A DNA stretch of 64,000 bases from CAZSDP01 sp964605665 (GCA_964605665.1 CAZSDP010000004.1:62001-126000); one strand, 5' to 3'; shown: positions 27,101-35,662, numbered from the stretch's first letter. Notes: generated from the letters alone by a model not told the origin. Numbers and translations are program-made.

Positions 27101-30100
27101 AATGGCACTCAGAGAGGTGTTGGCGAGAGCTCCGTCCGCCGATCCAGCGGGGAACGTGACCGTTTGAATCCCGAAGTCGGCAACGTCAGTTCCAACGGTT
27201 GCGGTTCCGCCAGTTCTTTCGACGGTTGCGGTAACAGGAACCGCGAGAGTGACTCCACCGGAGTTGAGTCGGAGCGGAATCGGGTGATTTGGAGCGGATT
27301 CCAACGGTGAAGAGATGACCGTGGCAAAGCCGATCGAAACCGCGTCATTATCGACGATGGTCAGTGAGTGAGCATTTTGTAAACCGATCGAAGTTGCTGG
27401 ACCAGTTGGGGTGTTCAACCCGAGATTCAGAACCTCATCTCCCTCGAGGAGCAGGTCGTCGGTCAATCCAAGAGCGAATGTCTGAATCGATCCATTTCCT
27501 GATCCTGGAGCGAAGGTGACCTGAGCCGTCGCGAGGTCGGCATGATCTTCAGCCGTTGCGGTCCCTGTTCCGAGATTACTCAGTTGAGCGCTGACCGGAA
27601 CAGCGAGAGTTGCTCCGAAGGTTTCGAGGCGGACGCCAATCGGGGCCGTACCCGCTTCTTCGGCACTCATGCTCGCAGGAGTGGCAAAGCTCATCTCCAC
27701 GGACTCGTCGTCGGTGATCGTGACGGAATGACTGTCACCCGCTCCGATCGTCGATTCGGGACCCATCACACCGGTGATCCCGAGAATGATCGACTCTTCT
27801 CCTTCGAGAAGAGCGTCCTGAACGACGGAGATCGGAATCGCAGTCATCGCTCCGTCGGCAGAACCTGGTCCAAATGAGAAGACGTTCAATCCCGGAAGGC
27901 TGAAGTCAGCGCCACCTGCGGCGGTTCCGATGAGGAGATCTGCAATCGTGGCAGACACCTCTGATTCCAGAGTTGCTCCCGCGGTATCGAGCCTCAAGAG
28001 AACGTTGTGAATCGGATTTGCTTCTGCTGTTGAACTATTGGCGAGTTCAAAGGAAACCTGCGCTGCTTCATTGTCGAGAATGCTGATCAGGTGCTGATTC
28101 TCTGCCGCGACAGCTGCTGGACCGGTCGTGCCGTTGATCAGCAGATCGATTGTTTGGGTTCCTTCAACCAAGGTGTCCTCATTGATACCGATCGACAACA
28201 TCTGAGTTGCTCCGCTGGTCGAACCAACGGGGAAGGTCAAGGTGTTGACTTGAGGCAAGAGGTAGTCGGCCCCACTCGCAGCGGTACCGGCGAGCGTATC
28301 GAGAATTTCAACGGTGACTGGTTGCTCCAGCGATCCGCCAGGCGTATCGAGTTGTATCGAAACATCGAGACTGCCCGCCGCTTCGGAGAGCGTGCTCGTC
28401 GCCGCACTGAAACGTACGGTCGCGTTGTTTTGATCGAGGATCGACACTTCGTGAGTCGCTGGTGCGAGAGTTGTTGCCGGTACAGAGGCATTGACGATGT
28501 CGAGGAGGATCGTCTCGGTCCCCTCGATGAACGCGTCGGTGAGGATTTGCAAGGTCACCGTTGCGAGTTGTCCGTCTTGGGCCCCCGGCAGGAAGCTCAA
28601 AGTGGTGTTCGTGAATGGGGAGTAATCGGCTCCGCTCGTTGCCGTTCCACTCCCGCTGTCTGTGACTTCGATCGAGATGGGCACTGCGAGTGCGGCTCCA
28701 CCGGTCAGGAGAGAAATAGAGACGGTGTGGAATCCACCGGCCTCAGAGACATTGCTCGAAGCAGCTGCGAAGCTGAATTCCGCCGACTCATCGTCCATGA
28801 TCATGACCGTATGCTCGCTGATTGCCGCGAGTGCTACTGGTCCGGCGCTGGTTGCGAGTTGCAGCTGGAAAGACTCGTCGCCTTCGATCAAGGCATCATT
28901 GATCAGTGGGAGAACGAGGCTACGTGTCGTTCCGTCGGTGTCGCCAGGATTGAACGTAAACGACTGGCTGACAAAAGTTGCGAAGTCGAGCCCTGAAACG
29001 GCACTTCCAATTGCGCCATTCGAAACTTCAACCGTGACCGGAGACTCCAGAGCGGCTCCTCCGGTCAGTAGTTCGATTTCTATGGTGTGAGTGGCAGTAT
29101 CTTCGCTCGCAGAGCTGGTTGCGGTTGTGAATTGCACCAATGCACCGTCATTGTCTCCAAGGGTCACCGAGTGGTTCGCCGGCGCGATGACTGACACGAA
29201 TCCGGAAGGGTTTCCTAAGGAGAGATCGATAGACTCCACGTCTTCAACGAGCAGATCGTCAATCAAGGTGAGGGTGGCTGAAGAAGTATCGCCATTCGTC
29301 GCACCAGAGGCAAAGGTCACGGTTTGACCGTTGATCGCCTGATAGTCGTTGCTCGCCGTTGCAGAGCCTGTTCCGTCATCGAGGATGTCGACAGTCACCG
29401 GGCGTGCGAGGGTTCCCGTCGTGATCAACTCGACGTCGATCAAGTGGTTCGCACTCGCTTCATTGGTGCTGCTCGAAGTTGAGAGGAAGCGTAAGCTTGC
29501 CGTCTCATCATCATTGATGGTCACAGTGTGCTCAGCGTTTGCTCCGAGAGAGAATCCTGGACCATTGGGGTTGTTGAGGGCAAATGTTGCGTCTTCGTCA
29601 CCCTCGAACAGAGCGTCGTTCAGGACGCCGAAGGAAGTCGAGAGCATCGCTCCATCGGTCGATCCCGGGCCGAAGGTCAGGCTTTGCGAGGTGAAGTCGT
29701 AATCACTTCCGGTTTCTGCAAGTCCCGCCATCGTCGCGGAGAGCTCCACAGTGAGAGGTACTTCGAGGGTTGCTCCTCCAGTGGAGAGAGTCAATCCCAG
29801 GGAGTGCGAACCGTCTTGCTCTCCCACAGAACTCGCGGCACTGCTGAATGAAACAGTTGCGGTTTCATCATCGAGGATTGTGACGGTCTGGGCATCGGTT
29901 GCGCCCAGAGTTCCGCGTCCGTTGATCGCCGTCAGCGTCAGATCGACTGTCTTGTCCCCTTCTAGGAGGAGGTCATCGATTGTGAGCAAGGTGCCTTCTT
30001 GGATCTCTCCATCGCCGCTTCCTTGCGCAAAAGTGACGGTCTGCTGCATGAAGTTGTAGTCGACTCCGGTCGCTGCACTGCCACTGAGTGCATCCGAAAT

Positions 30101-31360
30101 CTCGACAGTGATTGGAGATTCCAGGGTCGCGGTACCAGTGTCGAGCTGAATCGCGACGTTAAGCGATCCTGCGTTCTCCGCCACCGAGTCCATTCCCGCA
30201 GCAAAGCGAACCAGTGCTTGGTTGGCATCTTCGATGGTGAGTTCATGATTCTCAGGGGCGCTTGCTGTCGCCGGGCCGTCGATGCTTCCAATAGTCAGTT
30301 GTAGCGTCTCTGCACCCTCGACTCTCAGATCGCTGAGAACATCCACGCTTGCGAAGAATTCTGTTCCGGTGACCGAGCCAGGAACGAAAGTCACCAAAGA
30401 GCTCGTGACAGGGCTGTAGTCACTCCCGCTGGTGGCGGTTCCGTTGCCGGAATCGGTGACCTGGACCGTCACTGGGAGTGCTAGCGCACCTCCAGTGGTT
30501 GTCAGGGTGAGCCCGATCGATTGGACTCCACCTTCGGTGACACTGCTGGCACCCGAGGTGAAGCTCACCGTTGCCGTTTCATCGTCGACAATGGTAATCG
30601 TGTGGTCGATGGGGGCACCCAGCGTTGCTGGGCCGGCAAGGAAGAGGAGACTGATGGTAAAGGTCTCATTTCCTTCAACGAGAAGGTCGTTGATCATGTT
30701 TAGAGTGAGGGGTTTGAGAGTTCCATCCCCGTCACCAGCCTCGAAGGTTGTTAACTCGGTATTGAATGGAGCGAGATCGACCCCGCCCATGGCGGTTCCG
30801 CTGAACCCGTTTCCAACCACGACCGAGACCGGAGCTTCCAAGTTCGCGCCCGCGGTCACCAATTCGAGCTGAACAGAGTGGAGTGCGACCGATTCCAGTA
30901 CCGAGCTGGCCGGTAGTTGGAATCGCACAGAGGCGGTCTCGTTATCGAGGATCGTCAAGGTGTGTTCGGAGAGGGAGCCTGGCATACCGCCGAGAACACT
31001 CGTAATTCGCAGCCGGATCGTCTGGGCGACTTCGACGAGCTGGTCATCGACGATTGCGACCGCGATGGACACAGTATCCCCATTCATAGCGCCGACCGGG
31101 AACTCCAGAAGCGCTGATGGGAATGTATAGTCCTCTGGCGTCATCGCGTCTCCGGTGCCGCTATCAACGACTTCGAAGGTCAATGGCGACGCCAATGGGG
31201 ACGCCGTGCTCAACCGAATTGAGACCGCGACCGTTCCCGAAGACTCAGTAATCGTCCCTGAGGCGACACTGAAGTCGACGGTTTGACCAAACAATCCCCC
31301 CGTACATAGGAGGGCTATGGCGAGAATGAAAAAACGGGTGCGGGATCTTTGCCCCAGCAT
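21167..31360 (-). CDS. Giant secreted Calx-beta repeat protein with dockerin-like C-terminus
   Basis: Single uninterrupted gene for about 3397 residues. The ATG at 31360 has GGAGGTGG upstream and starts a signal peptide (RFFILAIALLCTGGLFGQ). Residues about 26-2785 are about 23 tandem Calx-beta domains of about 120 residues. Each starts like ATVSFxxATSSxxE, has TGxDY, FxxGxxxG and DDxLVEGxE, and ends HxxTIxDDE, the Ca-binding edge of the fold. I see no Cys and few Lys in this part. Residues about 2790-3190 hold two related beta units of about 190 residues, then an FN3-like domain (TVTWTPGAAYTETRVFADG) and the dockerin-like module ending NSCP. Probably a Ca-stiffened surface filament or adhesin. 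It is flanked by a terminator and a 529-base upstream region. Confidence 0.85.
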   Translation of the reverse strand: MLGQRSRTRFFILAIALLCTGGLFGQTVDFSVASGTITESSGTVAVSIRLSTASPLASPLTFEVVDSGTGDAMTPEDYTFPSALLEFPVGAMNGDTVSIAVAIVDDQLVEVAQTIRLRITSVLGGMPGSLSEHTLTILDNETASVRFQLPASSVLESVALHSVQLELVTAGANLEAPVSVVVGNGFSGTAMGGVDLAPFNTELTTFEAGDGDGTLKPLTLNMINDLLVEGNETFTISLLFLAGPATLGAPIDHTITIVDDETATVSFTSGASSVTEGGVQSIGLTLTTTGGALALPVTVQVTDSGNGTATSGSDYSPVTSSLVTFVPGSVTGTEFFASVDVLSDLRVEGAETLQLTIGSIDGPATASAPENHELTIEDANQALVRFAAGMDSVAENAGSLNVAIQLDTGTATLESPITVEISDALSGSAATGVDYNFMQQTVTFAQGSGDGEIQEGTLLTIDDLLLEGDKTVDLTLTAINGRGTLGATDAQTVTILDDETATVSFSSAASSVGEQDGSHSLGLTLSTGGATLEVPLTVELSATMAGLAETGSDYDFTSQSLTFGPGSTDGAMLSTSFGVLNDALFEGDEDATFALNNPNGPGFSLGANAEHTVTINDDETASLRFLSTSSSTNEASANHLIDVELITTGTLARPVTVDILDDGTGSATASNDYQAINGQTVTFASGATNGDTSSATLTLIDDLLVEDVESIDLSLGNPSGFVSVIAPANHSVTLGDNDGALVQFTTATSSASEDTATHTIEIELLTGGAALESPVTVEVSNGAIGSAVSGLDFATFVSQSFTFNPGDTDGTTRSLVLPLINDALIEGDESFQLQLATSAGPVALAAISEHTVMIMDDESAEFSFAAASSNVSEAGGFHTVSISLLTGGAALAVPISIEVTDSGSGTATSGADYSPFTNTTLSFLPGAQDGQLATVTLQILTDAFIEGTETILLDIVNASVPATTLAPATHEVSILDQNNATVRFSAATSTLSEAAGSLDVSIQLDTPGGSLEQPVTVEILDTLAGTAASGADYLLPQVNTLTFPVGSTSGATQMLSIGINEDTLVEGTQTIDLLINGTTGPAAVAAENQHLISILDNEAAQVSFELANSSTAEANPIHNVLLRLDTAGATLESEVSATIADLLIGTAAGGADFSLPGLNVFSFGPGSADGAMTAIPISVVQDALLEGEESIILGITGVMGPESTIGAGDSHSVTITDDESVEMSFATPASMSAEEAGTAPIGVRLETFGATLAVPVSAQLSNLGTGTATAEDHADLATAQVTFAPGSGNGSIQTFALGLTDDLLLEGDEVLNLGLNTPTGPATSIGLQNAHSLTIVDNDAVSIGFATVISSPLESAPNHPIPLRLNSGGVTLAVPVTATVERTGGTATVGTDVADFGIQTVTFPAGSADGALANTSLSAIDDMLIEGDETVNLSVSGVTGPLTTVNILSNHVSTILDNEAGQVNFAIAASTVDELATTHVVTINLLTAGATLDIPIPVEIADLGTGTASAGVDYAIIGAPVLTFPVGSGDGALLTLNVTINPDTILEGNETILLELDDLNTPPVEIGPAFSQTITILDDEVGTLSYTTATTPLAETTAAPTTLTVRFSTAPGVTTASPVNFAITNSGGTATLGADYQLPTPSTFTLPAGTADGALTSFDVTVLDDTLLEGLEPALLGISLISGPATLGATPIHTLDIQDNESAQVSFELGQNSILEPSPGLTVGVRLSAPGTTLAVPVSVLVSDTMLGTAVSGLDYFPIPPTTITFLPGATDGATQTVPFTNLDDGIAESPETVNLSLSAATGPAFTIGATTNHVITILDDDFANVDFEIATSSANELAPLQEVRLILNGAGLNFGELIIVEVTDTLSGTAESGVDYGSFGTQTFTFPPGSVEGATLTVPLTISDDLLVEGAESIVLQISALTGPATIGANQAHTITISDNDLATVSFADATSQTTEGTLDHNVALQLFSGGASLSRPVTINLDTLGISTATGGVDYQPIPPQAAVFPAGSANGDMITVNLATLDDSLFEAAETVALQIGTIDSTAFSAGAINSHEVTINDDEIAAIRFESATASTGEGSGPSPIAVTLDAPGITLAIPISVDIADMGIGTATTGVDYNPLPPTTLTFAAGSFGGTTLAASLTSLDDTLVEGPETILLSLENLSAPAVLGTIPQHSLTIADADIATMHFQTATSTRVEANATLTVQVALTTGDAVLADSWTVEAANLNTGTTTNGTDHIFFEQALLQFPAGSGNGALQTISFDLFDDTTFESTETVDLILQNAAGPGATVGEPSTHVAAIQDDDAVFFEFQSLTSSAFENSGIATVGVRLLTSGGNLAIPVTVTVTDLQTGSMLAGLDYADFGSQDLTFPAGSTNGTTVNAGLELTDDTLVEGTETVQLALVLGEVPGVGLGANQTHELTIFDDDEMNIDFSTSASTTTEGSTAEVTLRLNAAGTTTTAPVQVQVSVLPGGTATNGIDYGPVGTTTLSFPAGSTNGTLASISIPIQSDIQVESDETFTLGITSLDGLNVTLGANTEHTVTINDEDAAFVSFNVASVNVSESQLAYQVTAVLNTAGALLTSPVIVEVSDSMLGTATAGVDYLTFATQPIVFLAGSGTGQMQSVTLTPINDTSIEADETIILEMSFGSGIGGLGAPTTLTVNLIEDDFAEVSFTAATSTIAETEASQQIFVQLVTNSSVLSQPLSLTIEELATGSAMSGIDYVTLGTQMITFPAGATSGELIPLTFEPIDDPLDESDETVALGITSLNGLGSSIVEPSQHEVTIIDNEQVVSLRAFGLQHTSEGQIGLSYNAGGLSVSNISSSGLDGIAIDLGATPDSFSLTRSSPFMGAALGGGETLTLSGSIDGTPGETLIGSLDWTATEPRGGEVALTPDFSPLGVASFQLEIYGGVSVLETLSGLTTTAATFPLPETLKLKALYDSSDPAAPALVFELEFPNNPTPITAPGGSITFGDRIRLRAESQTSVITSFSSAFFGLSGLADVTITEESIGIFGNDHYSLGDAHLNPSTNSLTVDNLGASGQDGVLVQSSGSPDLFGANVMVSPTDFITGSQLSIAATGGLGGASGSLLGDLILSGGPLGLSNTLTVTPNLAPVGAATYSLALYSAGTLVHSESGRVGPAVSFSVPSELQPALGGNLLNDLELRLDLPGGPRTMTIVGGVTSFDADRVVITAEGQSAAVQAIQELSLRGTNLSFFSITAEPMLSPDVPLIQDLNCDLNGDIATVTWTPGAAYTETRVFADGVLVAVLPGAPSSTVLGPFAEGTHNICIEGSFSGLISEQTCCSIIISSDPIFLRGDPNGDAMIDVSDTIFLLLYVFGEGTEPNCLDAGDVNDDSLIDVADPIYVLDALFASAAPPPAPGFVTCGPDPTADTLSCDLYNSCP

Positions 31361-31889
31361 GAACCACCTCCTGCTGATTCGCGGATTCGAGGGTTGCAGG
31401 TGATCCCTCGATCCACACAGTTTCGTACCCTCGGTCGAGAGGCGACCGGTGGTCGATGTAATTACGAACGTGAAGCGCACGTATGAACGAGAGCAAAAGT
31501 CATGGGCCAAACGGGCGATGGGCAGGTTTCTTGATCACGAGCTTTGGGTCTTGGTTCCAAAGGCTCGTGAATTTACAAGTGGCCTGGTGGCCGAGCTGCA
31601 CGCCCTAAGTTCTATTGACACATCCCTGCTCTGAAGTGGATACGCGCGGCATCCTTACACAATTAGATGTGAGCGTGTCAAGTTTACGAGTGGAGGGGCT
31701 GACTGCAACCGACAAAAACTGTCAAGGGCGTAATGTCAAGATATACAGATGTTTATAGAACGATCTAGAGAGCAAATAATCTTGAATCTGGGCCGATTCC
31801 GGCAATTTTAAGCGCCGACGCCCGCCCCATTTGGGGTGAACGCCGGCGTTTCCGCTGCCCGGTCTGTAGACGATCATCGTCTAGTAAGC
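31361..31889. other. Long intergenic region between giant gene and clpC
   Basis: No gene is supported in these 529 bases. It is more AT-rich than its surroundings at 31730-31810. It holds three TGTCAAG copies (31676-31682, 31720-31726, 31734-31740), read as CTTGACA on the minus strand and therefore candidate -35 elements for the giant gene. A plus-strand TTGACA (31615-31620) has TGGATA 16 bases later with no gene to drive. A small hairpin AGACGATCATCGTCT lies at 31867-31881. None of these is proven. Confidence 0.4.
31810..31850 (-). terminator. Hairpin terminator downstream of clpC
   Basis: Read on the minus strand, AACGCCGGCGTTCACCCC pairs with GGGGCGGGCGTCGGCGCT around an AAAT loop, about 16 pairs with one internal mismatch and some G-T wobble. 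It starts about 40 bases after the clpC stop and is followed by TTAAAATT, a weak T tail. The position and stability suit a terminator for clpC. Confidence 0.55.
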
Positions 31890-34358
31890 CTATTGTACCG
31901 CTTCCTGCGAGACCGGGCTTTCCTCGTATACTTCTACGTAAATTTTATCCATCGAGTCGAGCGAAACCTTCACGCAGCCCCCCTCGTCGAGAGCTCCGTC
32001 GAGGATCAGATCCGCGATTTGATCTTGGATCTGTTCCTCGAGAACCCGGCGGATACCGCGTGCTCCCACCTGAGGCCCTGAGCCGAGTTCGATCAGACGT
32101 TCGATGGCGTCCTCATTGAGGGTGATGGAGAGTCCAAGGTGTCTCAACCGACTTTCGAGCTTCTTGACCTCGAGATTGAGGATCTCACCGAGTTCTTCAT
32201 GGGTGAAGGAATCGAAGACCACCAATTCGTCGACCCGGTTGAGGAACTCGGGACGGAAGTGGCTGCGGAAGACTTCGAGGAGATGGTCTCGTTGACCTTC
32301 ACGGTGAACCGATTCATCTCCAGAGTTGAATCCGAGCGGTGATCGCGTGTCGAGCTCGCTGACTCCGAGATTCGAGGTCATGATCACGAGGCAATTCCGG
32401 AAGTCGACTTGCCTGCCATAGGAGTCGGTGAGTCGACCCTCCTCGAGAATCTGTAAGAGTGTGTTGAGCACGTCGGGGTGAGCCTTCTCCACCTCGTCGA
32501 GTAGGACCACCATGTAGGGCTTACGTCTGATGCGTTCGGTCAGCTGACCACCTTCTTCATATCCGACATACCCTGGGGGGGATCCGATCAGCCTGGAGAC
32601 AGAGTGTTTCTCCATGTACTCCGACATGTCGAGAGCGAGCAGCGCATCCTCATTTCCAAAGAGGAAATCAGCGAGAGCTTTCGCGACGAGCGTTTTGCCA
32701 ACTCCCGATGGGCCGACGAAGATGAAGCTCCCCATCGGACGATTGGGATCTCGGAGTCCCGCACGTGCGCGGCGAATCGCTTTAGCAATCGATCCGATCG
32801 CATGATCTTGACTGATCACACTCTCGTGGATCGTCTGCTCGATTTTGCGGAGCCGCTCTTTCTCTTCTTCCTGCATGTTTTCAACGGGAATTCCCGTCAT
32901 GCTGGCGATCGTTCGACGGATCGCATGGACGTCGATGGCGCCGTCGACCTCTTTGGTCGATTTCTTCCATTCGAGGAGCACGCGCTCTTTGTCGCGCTTG
33001 GTGCCTTCGAGCTTGTCTCGCACCGTCGCCGCGAGTTCGAAGTCCTGGGCGAAGACCGCTTCGTTCTTCTCACGCTCCAGTTGCTCGATCTCCGCTTCTA
33101 CTTTGGTGACATCGGGGGGGCGAGTTGTGCGCTCGAGCCTCTCCGAGGAGCAGGCTTCGTCGAGAACGTCGATCGCCTTGTCGGGTAAGAATCGATTGGA
33201 GATGTACCGAATCGACATGTCGACACTCGCTTCGAGAGCGTCGTCTGCGATGCGAACCCGATGATGGGCTTCAAAGGTGTCACGCAAGCCCACCAAGATT
33301 TCTAAGGCTTCATCTCTGCTGGGCGGATCGACGTGGATCGGTTGGAAGCGACGCTCCATCGCTCCATCTTTTTCGATGTGCTTTCGGTACTCGTCGAGAG
33401 TGGTCGCCCCAATGCACTGGATCTCGCCTCGGGATAGCGCAGGTTTCAGAATGTTCGAAGCATCGAGACTCGACTCCGATGCGCCTGCACCCATGATCGT
33501 GTGAAGCTCATCGATGAAGAGAATCACATTTCCGGCATCGACGACCTCTTTGATGATCGCCTTGATGCGTTTTTCAAACTCTCCTCGATACTTCGTTCCG
33601 GCGAGAAGCGACGCGAGGTCGAGTGACACCAGGCGACGACGAGCGAGAACCTCCGGGACCTCACCGTCGGCGATCCGCTGGGCGAGTCCCTCGATGATGG
33701 CGGTTTTCCCGACCCCGGGCTCTCCGATCACGACCGGGTTGTTCTTGGTCTTGCGGGAGAGGATCTGGATGATGCGGGTGATCTCTTTGCTTCGGCCGAT
33801 CACCGGATCGAGGCGATTTTGGGCCGCCAAGTCGGTCATATCGGTGCCGTTGGCGTCGAGGGTCGGAGTCGCGACTCCTTGACGACGCGCGACTTTGTTC
33901 GGGAGTTGCTCACCGTCTCCGCCGAGCATCCTCTGGATCACGTTTTGAAGTTTGTCTTTTCCGAGGTCCTTCTCCGCGAGAATCCGGGACGCTTCCCCCT
34001 CCTCCTCGCGAGACAGACCTAGAAGCAGGTGCTCGGTGCCGACGTAGTACTGGTCCATCTGGACCGCCTGCTCCCGAGCGAGCTCGAGGCAGCGTTTGGC
34101 ATGAGGCGTATAAGGGAGCTGAGTGTCATCCGCCCGCGGGCTGCGCGGAATTCGCTGCAAGCTCTCTTCGAGGACCTTTAATAGCTCCTCTGCGGCGGCA
34201 TCGAGCCGCTGGATCGCCTGTACCGCGACCGAATCGGTTTGGTGCAAGAGTGCCCAAAGAACGTGTTCGGTCCCGACGTAGCCATGCTGCATTCGCTGAG
34301 CTTCGCCATTGGCGAGCTGGAGCACTTTTTCGGCTTTCTCGGTGAACTTGACCGCCAA
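31890..34358 (-). CDS. clpC: ATP-dependent Clp protease ATPase subunit ClpC
   Basis: AAA+ unfoldase of 822 residues that feeds substrates to ClpP. Two Clp_N repeats (about residues 1-150, each with YVGTEHxLxxL), AAA-1 with GEPGVGKTA and FIDELHT, a UVR-type middle segment (AVFAQDFELAATVRDKLE) that marks ClpC rather than ClpB or ClpA, and AAA-2 with GPSGVGKT, LLDEVEKAHPDV and TSNLG. The ClpP-docking loop is present as PLGF. The start is TTG at 34358 with AGGAGG six bases upstream. It is apparently monocistronic with a hairpin after it. No McsA/McsB or CtsR partner is visible, unlike Firmicutes. Confidence 0.96.
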   Translation of the reverse strand: MAVKFTEKAEKVLQLANGEAQRMQHGYVGTEHVLWALLHQTDSVAVQAIQRLDAAAEELLKVLEESLQRIPRSPRADDTQLPYTPHAKRCLELAREQAVQMDQYYVGTEHLLLGLSREEEGEASRILAEKDLGKDKLQNVIQRMLGGDGEQLPNKVARRQGVATPTLDANGTDMTDLAAQNRLDPVIGRSKEITRIIQILSRKTKNNPVVIGEPGVGKTAIIEGLAQRIADGEVPEVLARRRLVSLDLASLLAGTKYRGEFEKRIKAIIKEVVDAGNVILFIDELHTIMGAGASESSLDASNILKPALSRGEIQCIGATTLDEYRKHIEKDGAMERRFQPIHVDPPSRDEALEILVGLRDTFEAHHRVRIADDALEASVDMSIRYISNRFLPDKAIDVLDEACSSERLERTTRPPDVTKVEAEIEQLEREKNEAVFAQDFELAATVRDKLEGTKRDKERVLLEWKKSTKEVDGAIDVHAIRRTIASMTGIPVENMQEEEKERLRKIEQTIHESVISQDHAIGSIAKAIRRARAGLRDPNRPMGSFIFVGPSGVGKTLVAKALADFLFGNEDALLALDMSEYMEKHSVSRLIGSPPGYVGYEEGGQLTERIRRKPYMVVLLDEVEKAHPDVLNTLLQILEEGRLTDSYGRQVDFRNCLVIMTSNLGVSELDTRSPLGFNSGDESVHREGQRDHLLEVFRSHFRPEFLNRVDELVVFDSFTHEELGEILNLEVKKLESRLRHLGLSITLNEDAIERLIELGSGPQVGARGIRRVLEEQIQDQIADLILDGALDEGGCVKVSLDSMDKIYVEVYEESPVSQEAVQ

Positions 34359-34831
34359 TTCTCACCTCCTCGCCCGATCGCGGCCGGTACTGCGGTTCAA
34401 AACGTGACTTCACGCTTCCCGCCGAGCAGACGGGCCCCAGTATCGATTTCGACGCTCTGTTGGCGCCTTCGATCGGTGCGGTGTCAAAAACTTGAAAGGG
34501 CGGGCCCGGCTAGGACCTCCGGGAGTTCTCCCCCCCCGATACACACCCCTCATGGCGAATGAGTGTGACGCCATCGAAGAGTAGGATGCTGACGATCGAT
34601 GCGGCAAAGAGGTGACGACTCCGCCGGGGGAGGAAACCGCGTCATCGAAGAGATATCAGGGAATCATGGGGATTCAGCAGTCGAGAGTTCTTGCCAAATT
34701 GCCGGGGATTCAATCGAACCGAAGGAGGAATGGTGACCGACGTCCGATCGAAGATCGATGTGGTGACTTTGAGGGTCATCTGCGAGCGGCTCTCGATCGA
34801 TCAGTTCGGAGAGTGAGTCAGCGCGCGATTT
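34359..34831. other. Intergenic region upstream of clpC, one tiny candidate ORF
   Basis: This 472-base stretch should contain the clpC promoter on the minus strand. I saw no CIRCE element and no clear heat-shock promoter. TTGACA can be read on the minus strand at about 34480, without a good -10 partner. Apart from the 28-codon frame annotated separately, nothing protein-like was found. Confidence 0.35.
34730..34816 (+). CDS. Candidate 28-residue small protein
   Basis: A short frame, MVTDVRSKIDVVTLRV then ICERLSIDQFGE, sits directly after a very strong GAAGGAGG (34721-34728). The first ATG is too close to it (1 base), but the next codon, GTG 34733, is well spaced. The peptide is amphipathic and plausible as a small protein. 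It ends 16 bases before the 3' end of the convergent potassium-channel gene. No homologue is known to me; it may be chance. Confidence 0.25.
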   Translation: MVTDVRSKIDVVTLRVICERLSIDQFGE

Positions 34832-35662
34832 CTAGAGCCTCCCGCCGCAGTACTTGCAATGGGTGGCGTCGCGATCGTGACCTTCCCGAGAGCAGCTTGG
34901 GCAGTGCTGGGTCGTCATTTCAGCGCTGACCGCCTTGGCGATTTCGACACTCACGATTCCGGTCGGGATGGCGATGATGGCGTATCCGGTCACCATCACC
35001 AGGGCGGCGAAGAACTGACCGATTGCGGTTTGGGGGGTGATGTCGCCGTATCCCACCGTGGTCAAGGTGACGACCGCCCAGTACATGCTCTTCGGAATAC
35101 TGTCGAAGCCGGGGTTTTCTTGTCCTTCGATCAGGTACATCGTCGCCCCGAGAATCAGGACGAAGGTGATCACGGCGAAGAGGAACACCGTGATCTTGAC
35201 AGCGCTCGCCCGGAGAGCGCGGATCAGAGACTCTCCTTGGGTGACGAAGTGCCCCATCTTCAAAATCCGGAAGATCCGCAACAGGCGAAGCGCTCGGACC
35301 ACCATCAGCGGTTGAGTGCCTGGCAAGATCAAACTCAGATAGGTGGGGAGGATCGCGAGCAGGTCGACGATTCCGTAAAAACTGCGCGCATATCCGACTG
35401 CAGAACGGACACACCAAAGCCGGACCAGATACTCGATCGTAAATCCGATCGTGAAGATCCACTCCCCGTAGAAGAGAATCTCACCGTAGCGCTCATGGTA
35501 GGAGCCGACACTCTCCAAGAGCACCACCGCGGTAGAGAGGAGGATCGACCAGAGTAGGAGCAGGTCGAAGACTCGGCCGGCGAAGGTGTCCGCTTCGAAG
35601 ACAACCTCGTGGACCCGCTCCCGGATCGTCGAAGGAATTGCACCGGAGTTTCGTTCCGTCAA
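34832..35662 (-). CDS. Kv-like voltage-gated potassium channel with C-terminal zinc ribbon
   Basis: Six-helix channel of 276 residues. S4 is RALRLLRIFRILKM with Arg at every third position (about residues 124-137). The pore helix and filter read AVVTLTTVGYGDITP (about 194-208), which marks K+ selectivity. S6 is followed by a zinc ribbon at the C-terminus (CPSCSREGHDRDATHCKYCGG), unusual for bacterial Kv proteins and possibly a metal-responsive or assembly domain. The start is TTG at 35662 with GAAGGG upstream. It stands alone, convergent with the tiny frame at 34730 and divergent from the TPR gene. Confidence 0.9.
   Translation of the reverse strand: MTERNSGAIPSTIRERVHEVVFEADTFAGRVFDLLLLWSILLSTAVVLLESVGSYHERYGEILFYGEWIFTIGFTIEYLVRLWCVRSAVGYARSFYGIVDLLAILPTYLSLILPGTQPLMVVRALRLLRIFRILKMGHFVTQGESLIRALRASAVKITVFLFAVITFVLILGATMYLIEGQENPGFDSIPKSMYWAVVTLTTVGYGDITPQTAIGQFFAALVMVTGYAIIAIPTGIVSVEIAKAVSAEMTTQHCPSCSREGHDRDATHCKYCGGRL

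Noticed and set aside
34359..34560. CIRCE or heat-shock promoter before clpC
   Set aside because: I searched by eye for TTAGCACTC-N9-GAGTGCTAA and for CTTGAA with CCCCAT-type -10 and found neither.
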